Shown: positions 25,962 through 37,235, counted from the first letter of the stretch. The stretch is 64,000 nucleotides of DNA from Nitzschia sp. pyKryTriq1 (GCA_956465555.1 OY101115.1:1984001-2048000); one strand, 5' to 3'. Numbers and translations are program-made. Notes: a model not told the origin generated them from the sequence alone.

Positions 25962-28900
25962 ATGAATGTTATCGAACGGGCGAGAGCAAGTGGGAAATGC
26001 CCACCATCTTTGTTCCGAGATGAACCAAAAGAGGATTCGTTTGAAACGGCGGTCGCGAAGGTGCTGGATGCAAACGGTACGTCCTTCAACAGTCTCAGTC
26101 ATGGAAACTCGTGACTCGAAAATTCAAGCCAAAATCTAACCCCAGTGTTTCTTCATTGCGTATTCGTTTCCACATCAGACTTGGTTCTGTCCAGTGGCGG
26201 AAGCTTTACAGAGGACTTCAAGGCTTTGATGCAGGTAGGTTGACTATTTTGATATTTTGGTTTTAAAAAAGCCGATCATTGTCGGTGCTGGGCCAGAGAA
26301 ATCGTGGGGCTATCGTCTGAAGACACCACGCTACTGGGAGGGCATCGCGACCGCATCGCAACCAAGACTAGTTGACAGTCTTTAAGATTTTCCAGAATTC
26401 CTGAAAGCTTTAATGGCCCCGTATTTAGCATGGTGTTTTCCGTGCAGGCGTCCTTGAGTGTTTGGCAGGAACTTGATGCCATGTACGCAACGATTCACGA
26501 GCCTAGAGTGGATAAGATGCATCCTACTATGCACTTCATATTCAGGAATTCAGCAAGATGACTTTCGCCATAATAGAGCATTACTCGATAAAATATCGAT
26601 GCATCTTGCGAGCTGGAGAGTCCACGTTAGTCCGCTGTACAATCCGCATCCGCGGCCAGCGCTGTACTGTACGAGGCACACGCCTGTTAGCCTTAGTCGA
26701 CCAGCAGTAGAAGGATGGACTTTAGTCAGCTACTTCTTCAAGAGAGATTAATCTTGATGTCTTTGGTGTCCACGGCTTCCCACGGCCGTCGATCGGCGAA
26801 ATAGTCAGGCACAGCTATCCAACTCATCGATTATGGCCACATTACAGTACCGTACACCGTATCCGACGAAGCCCATATACGACCTATCTTGGCGTCTAGA
26901 GCTTAGATGCAGCTGTCTCCCCAACTGAGATATTCTTCGTTCCTACTTGAGAATCGCACCCAATCTTACCGACACTTTCATTTCTTGTATTTCGTTCTCA
27001 TGGCAGATGGCTGATAGTGCTAGCGACGTACCGGGTGACAAGGACACACAGAACGCAATACTGGCACAGAGACGTTGCATAATTCTTGCTATTGTGGGGG
27101 CCACACCATCTAGTAATAGCTCTATGGCGCTCATTCTTCAGTCTGGATTTCTTAGCTCCGTAAAATCATGGTTGGATGATATTTTGAACGGCACCGTCGG
27201 TGAGTTAGAGACAAATCCCAATTTCAACCTACCTTTACCAGTATGCATCAAGTTACTCAACGCTTGTTCCCATCTTATTTCCCTATCGCTATAGGAGGGG
27301 TCGATCTCCTGTTGCACTTGCTGAGTAATATTATTGAGCTGCCTGTAACTAAATCCGTTGTAAAAGAATCTGGATTGGGAAAAGCAATAGGCTCCATAGA
27401 CAAACACAAAATATGTGTCGATAGTCCTAATGCAGCAGCTGTCACAGAAAGGGTAACGAAAATAAAACGTGCCTGGAACAAATCCGTGAAAGCCTTGAAT
27501 GAACAGGTACTACTCTTCACAAAGCGCAAAACCTTCTTTTATCGCTGTCGTCATGCGTTTGCCCTAACCATTATTCATTTTCTCACAGGAGGCACCGGCG
27601 CCAAAACGTGAATTAGAACCCTCGCAGCTAGATTCTCTTCCTGTTGCCAAGAAGGCCCGAACAGACGAGAAAAAGCCGTCATCTTTCTCCACCCTACTGA
27701 AGAAGGTCAAACCAGAATCTGACCGCGCATCGTCGGCTAAAGATGCAGCAAAGTCTAACTCACCGGGTTCATCTGCCGAAACGGAAATCGCTGGAAACGT
27801 CGGAGGAGTGAAAAATGGTACGTTCAGTCTCGAATACCTGCTATGACACACTGAGCCACTTGTCTAGCCCTCACCTGTCTTGGCACTTTGAGTAGAGAAA
27901 AAGAAGCAATCGAGCAAACGCGTGAAATGGCAAGACCATTTTGGAGGCGATTTGTCTGAAAGGAGGATGATTGAAGGAAATGAAGTAAAATCCGAAGAGA
28001 AAAATGTGGAAGACGATTCTTCCGTATCGTGGTCTGACAGGCGCAAACGAGATCGTCTCCGAGAGAAGGAACTTCTTTCAAAGGTCAAGTAAGTATTGCC
28101 CAACATCCATGCAAGTTTTCGGCAAAATTGAACCCTGCTAATCAACGTTCTTGTTTGCACCGTAGGAAATCGAAGCTCATGGATGACGATGACGACGATA
28201 TGGGAATGGATGCACTCTCCACTCCACAAAGTAGAACGATTTCTAGAACGATCCCAACAACAACTGCATGGAAAGCACCTAGTCTTCTTCCTGCAAGAGC
28301 AGACGCTCCTCCACCTCAGGTGAATTCCCCAGAAGTAGCTACCCAGACTGCTCGAATGGCAACCGTCCCAGAAGCGCACTATCTTTCAGAGTATAGCGTC
28401 CCAAGTAGTCCGGCACCTATGAGTGATGTAGAGCAAGCCCTCGACATGACAAATCAATCATCGACCGTCACGCAGACAATACCCTTTTTCGTCCCGCAAC
28501 TGGTGCCCACGCCGGCCCCGGCTGCTCCAATGCCAGCCCCCATGGTAGCCTACCCACCTCCGGCTAACACGTGGGCACCAGCACCTCCACAACCAGCAGG
28601 TCTTCCAATGCAGATCACGGCTAGTGCAGCCACTCCTGACTTTGTACAATCGCTTGGCTTGCCAATGTTCCTTGTTGGGCAAGATACCCAAGCTTTGCAG
28701 ACGCTAGCGAGTACTCCTAGTCTCCTTAGTACTTTTGTAGACAGTAACGGCATGTATGACCAAGCGCGTCTTACAAGTCTTGTGCAAACTCTGTCACAGA
28801 ACTCCCAGCCGACGCCACATCCATCAGCCGCGACGGGGCACATGGGCACAGGAGGATATCAACAAAGTATAGGGTATAGCCAAACTGGACAAAATGGATA

Positions 28901-29795
28901 TTCTGGACCTCCCTCGGGAGGAGGTGGTATCTATGGTCCTGCCTCAGGTGGAACGTATGGTCCGGCATCTGCCACGTATGGCGGTGGCTGGCAAGGTGGT
29001 GGAAGCAGTAGCGGATTCCGTGAACAGAAAAGTAATGACGGGAATCTTCACGTTAGTGGATACGGCCCAATGACGACCCAGATGGACATCATTAATATGT
29101 TTGCACCATATGTGCAGGTCGATGAAGTAGTCATGAAAGGGACATTTTCTTTTGTCAACACGAGCGATCCCCCAGGAGCAGCGCGAGCTCGTGAAGCACT
29201 GACCGGGGCGCTATTGGGTGGTCAACCAATTCGCATCAATACTGCTTCGAGAAAAAAACGAGACGATGTGCCACCTCCATTTGGCGGTGGCTCAATGGCG
29301 TCCGTGTATGGCGGTGGCGGGCAGTCGGTTCCAGGCTTGGTCAATAATCCTCCGATGATTAACCAAGGTGGTTTCCCCCCTGTCGTGCCTCCTGGTATCC
29401 CTCCTGGTATCCCTCCGGGTGTCCCCCCTCCGCAAGCCGGGAACGTCGACGTTTCTCACGTCCGCGACGACCGAGGAAATCCAGCAACGAAGAATCTTTT
29501 TGTCGCCGGGTATGGTCAAGGCACCTCGGAGTTTCAACTGCGGGAACTATTTGGGCAATATGCGCAAATCGTTGGTATCATCACCAAGGGTACATTTAGT
29601 TTTGTGAACACATCCGACCGAGTTGCCGCAGTACGCGCTCGTGAAGCTCTTGGCGGTACCATGGTAAACGGAGGCGTCCTCCGAATCAACTTCGCCAAGG
29701 AATCTGGCCGTCTAGGTACGAGCTTTGACGTCACTTACAACAGCGCTGGTGGGAGTGGCGGCGGTGGGGGACTTTCGCATTACGGCCGACGCTAA
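25962..29795 (+). CDS. PNUTS-like protein: TFIIS-N domain, PP1-binding motif and two RRMs
   Basis: Inferred exons: 25962-26076, 26179-26234, 26448-26482, 26952-27199, 27295-27506, 27589-27817, 27896-28088, 28166-29795. Every junction is GT-AG and keeps frame. Exon 3 and the start of exon 4 are least certain. Exons 4-5 encode a TFIIS N-terminal (LW) domain: LILQSGFLSSVKSWLDDIL, then LLLHLLSNIIELPVTKSVVK and GLGKAIGSI. Exon 7 carries KRVKWQDHF, an RVxF-type protein phosphatase 1 docking site. This pair is the hallmark of PNUTS/PPP1R10, the nuclear PP1 partner acting on RNA polymerase II and Spt5. A Pro/Gln/Gly-rich region follows. Then come two RRM-like domains (NLHVSGYG and NLFVAGYG as RNP2; both share KGTFSFVNTSD as RNP1). 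Animal PNUTS lacks RRMs. Nuclear transcription or termination control is inference. Confidence 0.75.
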
Positions 29796-30249
29796 AGTAG
29801 ACCTGCAGCTATAGTTTAGCCAAAGCTAATTATCTAATCCTGACACCCAGTAGGATCTAAGTAGGATCTACTGCAAAAAACTCACGCAACAACAGCAAAC
29901 AATACGTTACTACCCACTCATACGAGTACTAATTAAACTTCCATTTAAAAGATTGCGATGTGATTCATCGATGTTGGCCACTCCTCTCTTTCTAGCAAAC
30001 GATCGATCGAATGACGACGACGAATGGATTATAATCGACTGATTCGATCAAGACATGCTTGTGCTTGGCTCGTTGCTGCTCGTCGTTGTCGTCCGTGCTC
30101 GTTTTTTCCGGCACAACAACAACGGCAATGGGTTGGTTACAACTCCAGATGCCAAACTCCAACGCACCAACTCTGACATCTGAATCTCTTCTACCGATAC
30201 TCCTAGAGTCTATTCGCTGTACAGTAGCACAGGTTTATATGGTGAGAAT
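29796..30249. other. Intergenic region before the Sec20-like gene
   Basis: No gene is supported. It contains a short direct repeat GTAGGATCTA (29851-29871) and precedes the plus-strand start at 30250. Confidence 0.4.
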
Positions 30250-30687
30250 ATGGCGCCGACAAAGAATAATGTACAACCCGGCGGGCTAGCAACACGCGGA
30301 GCCCAAGAACGAAAGCATCGCGACGACCTCTTCTCCCAGCTACGGACCAAAAAGTCCGCCTCTACCACAGCCTCGGAAGCGCAAAGCATCCAAAAATCGC
30401 TTATGCGAACGCAAGGCTTACTGAAGAACGAACTTCAGCGGGTGTCTCATTTGGGAAATGCAATTGAAGAAGACGGAAATGTATTACAGCAAACCATGGA
30501 TGATCACAAGTCTCTCAACACAAGAACTGCTCAGAAAGCCCTAACAGCTCTGGAACGTGCTCAACGTCAAGAGCAAAGAGTCTTGATGCTATCTGTGTCC
30601 TTCTTTTTTCTCGTTGCGTTTTACGTCATGTGGAGTCGAGTTCTGATAAAATTTGATTTTATTTCTGTTCTCTGGTCCTGGCTGTGA
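30250..30687 (+). CDS. Sec20/BNIP1-like SNARE
   Basis: The 145-residue protein has a tail-anchored layout. A polar N-terminus is followed by a long amphipathic SNARE-like helix (about 50-115: SLMRTQGLLKNELQRVSHLG, then GNVLQQTMDDHKSL). A transmembrane helix comes near the end (VLMLSVSFFFLVAFYVMW, about 111-128). The LxRTxxLLxxEL opening and the position of the membrane anchor match the Sec20 domain. In yeast and animals, Sec20 is the Q-SNARE for retrograde Golgi-to-ER vesicles. The protein lacks the longer N-terminal tethering region of animal and yeast Sec20, and ER membrane location is expected. Another short Qb/Qc SNARE such as Use1 is possible. Confidence 0.72.
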   Translation: MAPTKNNVQPGGLATRGAQERKHRDDLFSQLRTKKSASTTASEAQSIQKSLMRTQGLLKNELQRVSHLGNAIEEDGNVLQQTMDDHKSLNTRTAQKALTALERAQRQEQRVLMLSVSFFFLVAFYVMWSRVLIKFDFISVLWSWL

Positions 30688-30884
30688 ACCGCTAGTCTAG
30701 CCACTACTTCTCATCGCGAACGATAGCAATAACTAATAATGCGTTGTGCTGGTGTCCTTGTTCAAAGCAAAGTACTATGAAGACTATTGGATATTCTGTA
30801 GGAAACTTTAGAGAGAGACACGGCAGAATCACCTCACAGAACACACCATGTACTGTCTGTAGCCGTACCCAGTTAGTCTGCAAT

Positions 30885-31151
30885 TTATTGCAAGGATTCA
30901 AACTTGGGAAACTTGACACGGGGATCCTCAGCGTCGTACTGGTTGGTAGGCATACCCAGGGCCCGTCGCATCGGCACAACAGTCACTGGCAAAATCAAAC
31001 CGACACCGAACAAAAGGAACGACATGGCCGCCACAGGTTGACGGTGCACGAAGCTCTTTGCCCATCCCTTGGGCATTGAACCCTGCATGATTCCTAGGCA
31101 TCCGGCAATTGTCGACAAGACGCCGATTTCGTGACCATCCCACCGGACCAT
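30885..31151 (-). CDS. NDUFA3/B9-like subunit of mitochondrial complex I
   Basis: The protein has 88 residues from the ATG at 31151. Two hydrophobic helices are visible: IGVLSTIAGCLGIMQGSM (weak) and AMSFLLFGVGLILPVTVVP (strong). The segment from QPVAAMSFLLFGVGLILPV to NQYDAEDP lines up well by eye with the human NDUFA3 region EPVLVVSFVVGGLAVILP through YNYPVP. NDUFA3 is an accessory membrane subunit of NADH dehydrogenase. A pyrimidine tract and AG (TTCTCTTCTCAG, minus strand) lie 13 bases upstream of the ATG, suggesting a 5' untranslated intron. Any upstream frame extension is therefore probably untranslated. Confidence 0.6.
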   Translation of the reverse strand: MVRWDGHEIGVLSTIAGCLGIMQGSMPKGWAKSFVHRQPVAAMSFLLFGVGLILPVTVVPMRRALGMPTNQYDAEDPRVKFPKFESLQ

Positions 31152-31926
31152 GATGATGTTATTATCTGAGAAGAGAAGAGAGAAGAGAGTTAGAGAAACA
31201 CCTGTTGAGAATAGCGAACATCGGAATTTCACATCCGGGTTCTTTGATTCCAGAAACGGAATTTTCGCCGGCGGCGGAAATATCGTTCCCTCTCGACTAT
31301 TGATCTCAAGAATGATCAACTCCGTTACAAGGAACAAAAGAATACAGCCTGCTCACCTCTCGCAACGAACAAAATTCAACAACCTGCTTTAGACGGTCTC
31401 CTTGTTTTGTGATGTTGTCTTCATCCTTCATTATCGCATCTCGCATCGCGTCTCTCGTCGCCGATCGTTCGTTGATCGTTCCTGCGGGGGACGATGACGA
31501 TGATCGCGGTGCGGAGGCGTGCAGGCGGCTCCTCCCGCGTACGCGCTGCGCTATGAGGACCGTACCGGTATGTACCGGTACCTTAAAGTACGTATCGGGG
31601 GGCGGGCGACGAATGCGCCGCGCAGACCGCAGAGCAAGACGACAACAGATGCATTGATTGATTCATTCGAATAGAATGGTAAAAACATTCTGCTAGTACT
31701 GGCGTGGCTATTATCGTTCCAGCGCAAGAGAGATGATTCATTGCTCTCGACCGTCAAGGTTGTAAGTAAATTATTAGACATGGCACTTTTTCACTGCTTT
31801 ACGATATAGAGAGAGTAGTAGTAGTCTAGAGTAGTAGTAGTAGTAGTAGAGAGAGCGCTACCAGGTATTATTCGAGCTAGACTATCCGGAAGAATATCTT
31901 GCAAAAGACGTTCTATGCTCAAATCA
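31152..31926. other. Intergenic region with GTAC palindromes and AGT repeats
   Basis: No gene is supported. At 31558-31595 ACCGGTAC-type palindromes recur, with four GTAC tetramers. At about 31807-31855 GTA/AGT trinucleotide tracts (GTAGTAGTAG...) lie just beyond the 3' end of the downstream minus-strand gene. Confidence 0.45.
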
Positions 31927-33453
31927 TTACAAATAAATACCAAGCGCCAAATACAGCAAACTGAAGAGGCAATGTTGGGTATACTGTTGAAACCCAGAAG
32001 TGGAGATCTGATAGATCACGGCGATGATAAACACCACAATGGTATAGTTGGCCTTATCGGCAGGAATCACCGCACCCGTCACTTGGACGTACGCCAAGAC
32101 AACTGGTATTGAGAATTTGACCCAATCCGCTCTTGTCGCATCCCCAATTGCATAAAATTGCCTTGCGGGCATTCCCCGCAGTTCTTGAAGGGCCGAATCT
32201 TCGATTGGAGCCAGCACGGTCCAAATGAAGTTCACAATGATTGCTCCAAGCCACATGTCCACCGAATAATGAAATCCCTCATAAATTTCCACCATATAAT
32301 CGACAGCAACAAGCGCCCACAACGCCGATGTGAATAGAGGCTTCCCGACAATGCTCGTGACAAGGCATGCCAAAGTCGATGTTACAGTGGCATGTCCGCT
32401 AATGATCAAATCGTTGCATCCTCCATTGACTTGTGGAATGAATCCTGTCATCAGCCAGGTAGACCAGTCTTCAGGAGGAGGCAACGGAAAGTGACTAAAA
32501 TAGCAATGGGGATTCTGACTTGGAAGGACAGTGATTAGAAAGCTGATGGTTCGAATAGCCCGAGCAATTGTGAGTGTGAAAAGTCCTCTCAGGGCCAAAC
32601 TCCACAAATTTCTTTTCATTGCAGTCCCCTGCATTTCAATTGCCACAAGCGACATTCCCAGTCCTGAGACGAGGATCCATTCCACATTGATCATGTTTCT
32701 AAGTTTGACAATGTCTCGTTTCGTCAAATCTAGAATTTCATTGAGAAATTGTCGCAGTAAGATCTGCCCATTGTCTTGTAGAGGGTCAGGCAACTTGGAG
32801 TACTGTTGGCCTGGTTTGTATGTTGCCGAAACGACCCAAATGAAAAAGTTTTCGGTCAACAAGACTGTCGTCATAAGGATGACCGCCAGGACTGCTTTCA
32901 TGGGCCCTGCCAGCCCCGATTTTTTCGGAAGTGACGATCCCTTGTTCTTGACAGTTTCAGACTCAACTTTAGGCCGAGAGGAAAGCCCAAAAACTAACAT
33001 ACCAGCTGCCGCCATTCCGCTACTCAAGAAACTTGGAAGCTGATTCCCAACAATAGTAGCCACAACTGCTAGAGGAATATATCGCTGATGTGGCAGATCT
33101 TTCGAGGTTGTGTCAAAGATTCCAAGTCCAACGGTAAGGATGAGGAAAACAGGCAACGATACCACCCACACAGTTGCAAGTAGAGCCGTCAGATGACCGT
33201 TGGACTTTATCCGAGACTTCCACGCTACCCCCAACAGGAGGGTTACTTGTGCCAGGACAAGGCCCCGCAACGAAAGTGTTTTCATCTTGCTCGACCCTCG
33301 TCCGCTGGTTTCGTCGTGGGATTTCTGCCTCCCAAATAGCAGCTGATGGGACGAGGAATCATCATCTGTCGTGGATGTTCCCCCATCTTCCTTATTGTGA
33401 GCGGATGATGATTCCGCTGAGTGAGCATTTACCCTTCGATATACTGGCATCAT
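31927..33453 (-). CDS. PAP2/sphingomyelin-synthase-like multipass membrane protein
   Basis: This 508-residue protein has about ten hydrophobic segments after a polar N-terminus of about 60 residues. The C-terminal half carries lipid phosphatase/phosphotransferase motifs in the sphingomyelin synthase arrangement. GGCNDLIISGHATVTSTLAC fits the C-G-D-x3-S-G-H-T-type motif (D3-like), and HYSVDMWLGA fits the H-Y-x2-D motif (D4-like). Between them lies a membrane helix followed by DYMVEIYEGF. The catalytic His and Asp of the PAP2 triad are therefore present. Known relatives make sphingomyelin, ethanolamine-phosphoceramide or inositol-phosphoceramide in Golgi or plasma membrane. The substrate here cannot be read. 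The long N-terminal hydrophobic region with four to five helices is an addition to the usual six-helix core. Two ATG codons begin the frame. Confidence 0.8.
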   Translation of the reverse strand: MMPVYRRVNAHSAESSSAHNKEDGGTSTTDDDSSSHQLLFGRQKSHDETSGRGSSKMKTLSLRGLVLAQVTLLLGVAWKSRIKSNGHLTALLATVWVVSLPVFLILTVGLGIFDTTSKDLPHQRYIPLAVVATIVGNQLPSFLSSGMAAAGMLVFGLSSRPKVESETVKNKGSSLPKKSGLAGPMKAVLAVILMTTVLLTENFFIWVVSATYKPGQQYSKLPDPLQDNGQILLRQFLNEILDLTKRDIVKLRNMINVEWILVSGLGMSLVAIEMQGTAMKRNLWSLALRGLFTLTIARAIRTISFLITVLPSQNPHCYFSHFPLPPPEDWSTWLMTGFIPQVNGGCNDLIISGHATVTSTLACLVTSIVGKPLFTSALWALVAVDYMVEIYEGFHYSVDMWLGAIIVNFIWTVLAPIEDSALQELRGMPARQFYAIGDATRADWVKFSIPVVLAYVQVTGAVIPADKANYTIVVFIIAVIYQISTSGFQQYTQHCLFSLLYLALGIYL

Positions 33454-33926
33454 GAGTTCTGAAAGCGACGAGTCGTCGTCGTCGTGCTTCCCGATGCTTT
33501 CTATTTTGTAATTGCGATGAGAGAGAAGAGGAAGTAGTAGAGAGTGAAGTGTGAAGACATCAATCTATCATTTTCATCCGTTTTCTATTTTTTTGGTGAT
33601 CGGTGATCGGGCGTCGGGCGGGGTTCCGCGTGGGGTTCCCGCCATTTGGACAAGTCGTTTGAGTCAATGTGGGATTTTTTTGCGGGCTTTTGCCTTCAGC
33701 GTTGATGGGTGCGCGCCAACGCGACGAAACGACGAGCGACGAGCGACGAGAGGAGACATCTGCTGTATTACGTAATGGGTAAACCACAATCTCGATTTTG
33801 CGAGGGTTGTTGGAGACGACGACTTACATCCCACTTCCTTACCTCGTGCTCCACTGCGGATTGAGACCGACCGAGCGATCGATCGATCGATCGACTGACG
33901 ATACACAGAGGAGATAAAGAGTAATC
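33454..33926. promoter_or_regulatory. Divergent promoter region of the PAP2-like and LSM8 genes
   Basis: These are 470 bases between two divergent start codons. A GATC tetramer run (CGATCGATCGATCGATCG) lies at about 33876-33895, close to the LSM8 start. A direct GACGAGC/GACGAGA repeat occurs near 33730-33752. No gene is seen. Confidence 0.4.
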
Positions 33927-34338
33927 ATGGCAGCAGCTCTGAAGGACTGGAAAGACAGTGAGTGCCGAGTGCCGGGACCCAACGCTGCATCGACTTTTTG
34001 GCTTTATCTCTCTCTTGTTTTATGACTGCGTCGCTAACGCCTTTTCCTTGGCTATTGTTTACCTTGTTCTATTTTTGACAGAAACAATATGTGTCATCAC
34101 AAGTGATGGTAGGGTGATCACTGGGGAGCTGGTTGGAAATGATCAGGTTCAAAATCTGATATTGAATCAAGCGCAAGAACGAGTGTACGCCGACGACACT
34201 CCAGTGGAAACTGTCGAATTGGGTCTTTATGTAATACGAGGGGACAACGTGTGCATGATTGGAGAGTTTGACCCAGAAAAATGGGATGATTCTACGGTGA
34301 TCCCACCACTTCCACCGATACAGCAACAGAAATTATAG
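33927..34338 (+). CDS. LSM8: U6 snRNA-associated Sm-like protein LSm8
   Basis: There are two exons: 33927-33957 (MAAALKDWKD plus one base) and 34082-34338, with a GTGAGT...TTTTTGACAG intron of 124 bases. The join gives KDKTICVITSDGRVITGELV, colinear with human LSm8. The Sm1 motif is TICVITSDGRVITGELVGND and the Sm2 motif is GLYVIRGDNVCMIGEFD. The 95-residue product matches the family length. LSm8 is the subunit that makes the LSm2-8 ring nuclear; the ring binds the U-tail of U6 snRNA in spliceosomes. Confidence 0.93.
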
Positions 34339-35120
34339 TTTAGTTCAAGGCTACAGACAGTCACGTCAGTACACGTGAAGTACGAACTTATCGACCTGGG
34401 GAACGGATTCATTCTTACGCCAGGATCTTTTCGAATGTTTTGCTTGGATCTGCTCAAGTCGGGGTGTGCAAAGTACAGACTAGATTACTAGCACGGCTCT
34501 ACAATAATCAAAATGGTAGAAAACTCTAGCGAAATGCAACATTCGATCGACGGGCACAAGCCTCGATAGCTTGCAGCCTCTTGTCTCGTCCCCACCTCCC
34601 GCTCACTTCCCGTACCGTTCACTTTCTGATTCTTCGGGTCAAACTTCCAGAAGAGAGACGATATTCGCCTGCCTAATCATCCACTACCCCACATCAAAAA
34701 GCTATCTCCTCCGAGGAATTCTTCTATCTCTGGTGTGACACTGGTGATGGCAACGAGGAAGCATCACCCCATCTCAATCTGCTTCTCAATCCATGAAATT
34801 CCTCCTTCAACGTAGTCGTGACCTCCTGCTGAACGACAACGTCCCACGGATGTTGATCAACGCGAACGGCATCGGGACTCTCAGGACATTCGTCCGCGCC
34901 AGATGATTCACTCGAAATCTCCTTGTAGGCCCCAGTGTTGACCTCAGTCTCAACGACGGAGGAAACGAAAGTCTAGCCAACAAATCAGTGACGGAATTGC
35001 TCCCTTGCTGGTTGAAGCATCATTTCTTACTATTATAAATTACATAAACAATACACAAATTCGTGCTCTATCTCGATCACGAATTCCAGCAACATCTACG
35101 ATTCTTCTTCTGAATATCTT
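34339..35120. other. Convergent intergenic region
   Basis: These are 780 bases between the ends of LSM8 and the NAD kinase gene. No gene with a start codon is seen. A minus-strand frame stays open over about 34735-34980 (for example VDQHPWDVVVQQEVTTTL) but lacks any ATG and any domain I recognise. It may be an eroded gene or element piece, or chance. Confidence 0.4.
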
Positions 35121-36376
35121 TCAACTGCTCCGACGTGTCCGATGTTTTGGAACAAACATTTGAAGAGGCGGCGCCTGATTGTCAATCATGATTTCATCTC
35201 CCAACTCCAAGTTGTGCGTTAAGTGCGACCCATCGATGAAGATCCGACCTTTTTGAGAATTCCATCGTAAATGCATCTTTTGGCCCTCCGTTACCAACCC
35301 GTTGTTGACATCCTTAGTAATATCCTCATTGGAATTTTCCATCATATGCTCACGAATCAAGTACTGTAAGTCGGTTGAGCTCACATCCATCGGTTTACCA
35401 CCAGCTGCCGCCATTACAGCTGTGGATCCCGTGCTCGTGCACACCCACATGCCCGACGACCACACGTTGAGGCTCTGTTCAACATCATAGGCAATCCCTG
35501 CGAAGCGAGTAATGGTTCCATAACTTGACTGCTTCATTGGTTCCGATTCTTCTTCCAAACTATGCAACCATCCCATGCGGAAACGAGACACTGCCGCCGG
35601 ACTTGGATTTGCAATCAATAAGTCGTTCAATGCTGGGACCAATCGAGTTTCCGAGAAGGTCGATTTTACTTTGCATCGAATTCTTGTTCGATTAGTCAAT
35701 TGATCCTGGGACTCTCCGTAAAGAACACTGGGAACACTTTCGGACAAGTCCAATGCTGTACTAAAACACAACGCCCCATGTGATCTGTACCGTAGGAGGG
35801 GTTGAAAGATCTTATTAGTCAAAGGGTTGTCTTGGAAACATTTTGACCCTCGCAGATCAGCAGCAATTAACAATTACCTTCTCTCATCCACCACCTTCTT
35901 TTTCACCTTTCTATCCTCAACTGAGACATTGGGGTCCGAATTTATACCAAGCAAGGGTATTGTGCCGTGATCAAGAAAATGAGCAGCACTTAAAACGGTT
36001 CCGTCGCCTCCCACCGCTACCATTAAATCAATGTCTGCTAGATGCTGTCGATCTAGCTCGACACGATTAACACAGCTGAAGTTCACCTGATGTTGACGAA
36101 GCACGCTCAACAAATCGTTGACACATTGTTTATGGGCCTTGTAGCGTTGCTCCAATCGTTTCCAACGAAGCGCCTTGGGTGCCTGACCGCGGAGTTTGAG
36201 CTGAGCCGGCCAGAGGAGCAATACATAAAAAGGTCAGAACAGGAAACCATCTCTCTTCGCAATCATACATCTCCAACTCCTCTCACCTGAGAGTACTCCT
36301 CAAAAGCTGTCTGTTTGATCACCACCAAAATGTTTCTGTATCTCAGAGACGATCCAACGGCATTAAGAGTAGCCAT
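35121..36376 (-). CDS. NAD(H) kinase, plant NADK3-like
   Basis: Three exons are inferred: 36376-36287, 36200-35878 and 35784-35121, with introns of 86 and 93 bases. All are GT-AG and the frame is continuous, giving 358 residues. NAD kinases make NADP(H) from NAD(H) and ATP. Visible signatures are VAVGGDGTVLSAAHFLDHG (GGDGT phosphate-binding motif), LLGINSDP, then TSTGSTAVMAAAGGKPM. The C-terminal half closely follows Arabidopsis NADK3, an NADH-preferring peroxisomal enzyme: ALNDLLIANPSPAAVSRF, STDLQYLIRE, GRIFIDG and LELGDEIMI. No transit peptide and no SKL-type C-terminus (it ends RTRRSS) are seen, so the cytosol is the simplest location. NADH preference is inference. Confidence 0.9.
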
Positions 36377-36936
36377 CCTTTTTTATCCTGCAATAATGAT
36401 AATGATGGCGAACGCTCTACTCCTACAGTGCGAAGCAAATTTCCAGTGTTGTGATGTCGGTTGGAGTTCAAACTACTAGTGCGCTTCTTGCGTGGGAGAA
36501 ATCTTGTATGTAGATCTTCTCTTCCAGTGGCCGATGAAATGGAAACGCATGAACGATCTACTCTCTATCACAGTGCCGTTACTATGACCAAAAGATCTGC
36601 TATCTGCTTCTTCTTTTCTTCCTTCTATGTTTTCTGCCTACTACACCGCGGTACAAGTATAGTACGTAGTCTCGGATCTGGTACCGGTACACGGTACAAG
36701 TACGAGCGTTCGGGTCTTGAAGATCGTCATCGTGTTCAAACAAGGTTCAATCAGCAAGGCGGGGGTTGGCGCGCGCGGGATGAGCGCTCTGCGTCAGTAA
36801 GTAAATTTTAGAGCTCGTCCGTCTGCTCTCTCTACTATGATACTACCAGTACTCTCTCTACTACTAGGTCTACTCTCTTTGATAGAGTAAAGTAGAGTAG
36901 AGAGAGCTCTCTACTCTACTCTACTCTACTAGCTAC

Positions 36937-36971
<35 letters not shown>

Positions 36972-37235
36972 TTAGAGTACAAAGTCTCTACAATAGAGAC
37001 AACTCTCAATCTATCGATCTGGAAGATGGTTTATTTTTCATTTGTCGGGTACCAGGTATTGGAGCGGACACGTCAACAGTCAATCGTTTGGAAGAGAGCG
37101 AGAGGGAGCAGACTACGTCATGACTTCTTGTAGAAACCACGCAGATGAATAAGCTTTTGTTTGTATACTAGTTGAAACATTTTATAAAGGCATGTGATGT
37201 GATGTGATCTGATCGATATCCTACCATGCATTGAT
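36377..37235. other. Intergenic region rich in GTAC and GA/TC tracts
   Basis: No gene is supported. It contains six GTAC tetramers at about 36650-36705. A 14-base-arm inverted repeat lies at 36891-36920, and a long GA run at about 36940-36968. It holds the promoter of the NAD kinase on the left and the 3' end of the membrane-protein gene on the right. Confidence 0.5.
36891..36920. repeat. Inverted repeat, 14-base arms
   Basis: AGTAGAGTAGAGAG and CTCTCTACTCTACT flank the dinucleotide AG. The palindrome lies within a TCTAC/GTAGA-rich microsatellite and runs into a GA run at 36940-36968. Confidence 0.85.

Noticed and set aside
34735-34980. Open minus-strand frame without a start codon
   Set aside because: It has no ATG, no domain and no convincing splice partners; chance or an eroded remnant is as likely.
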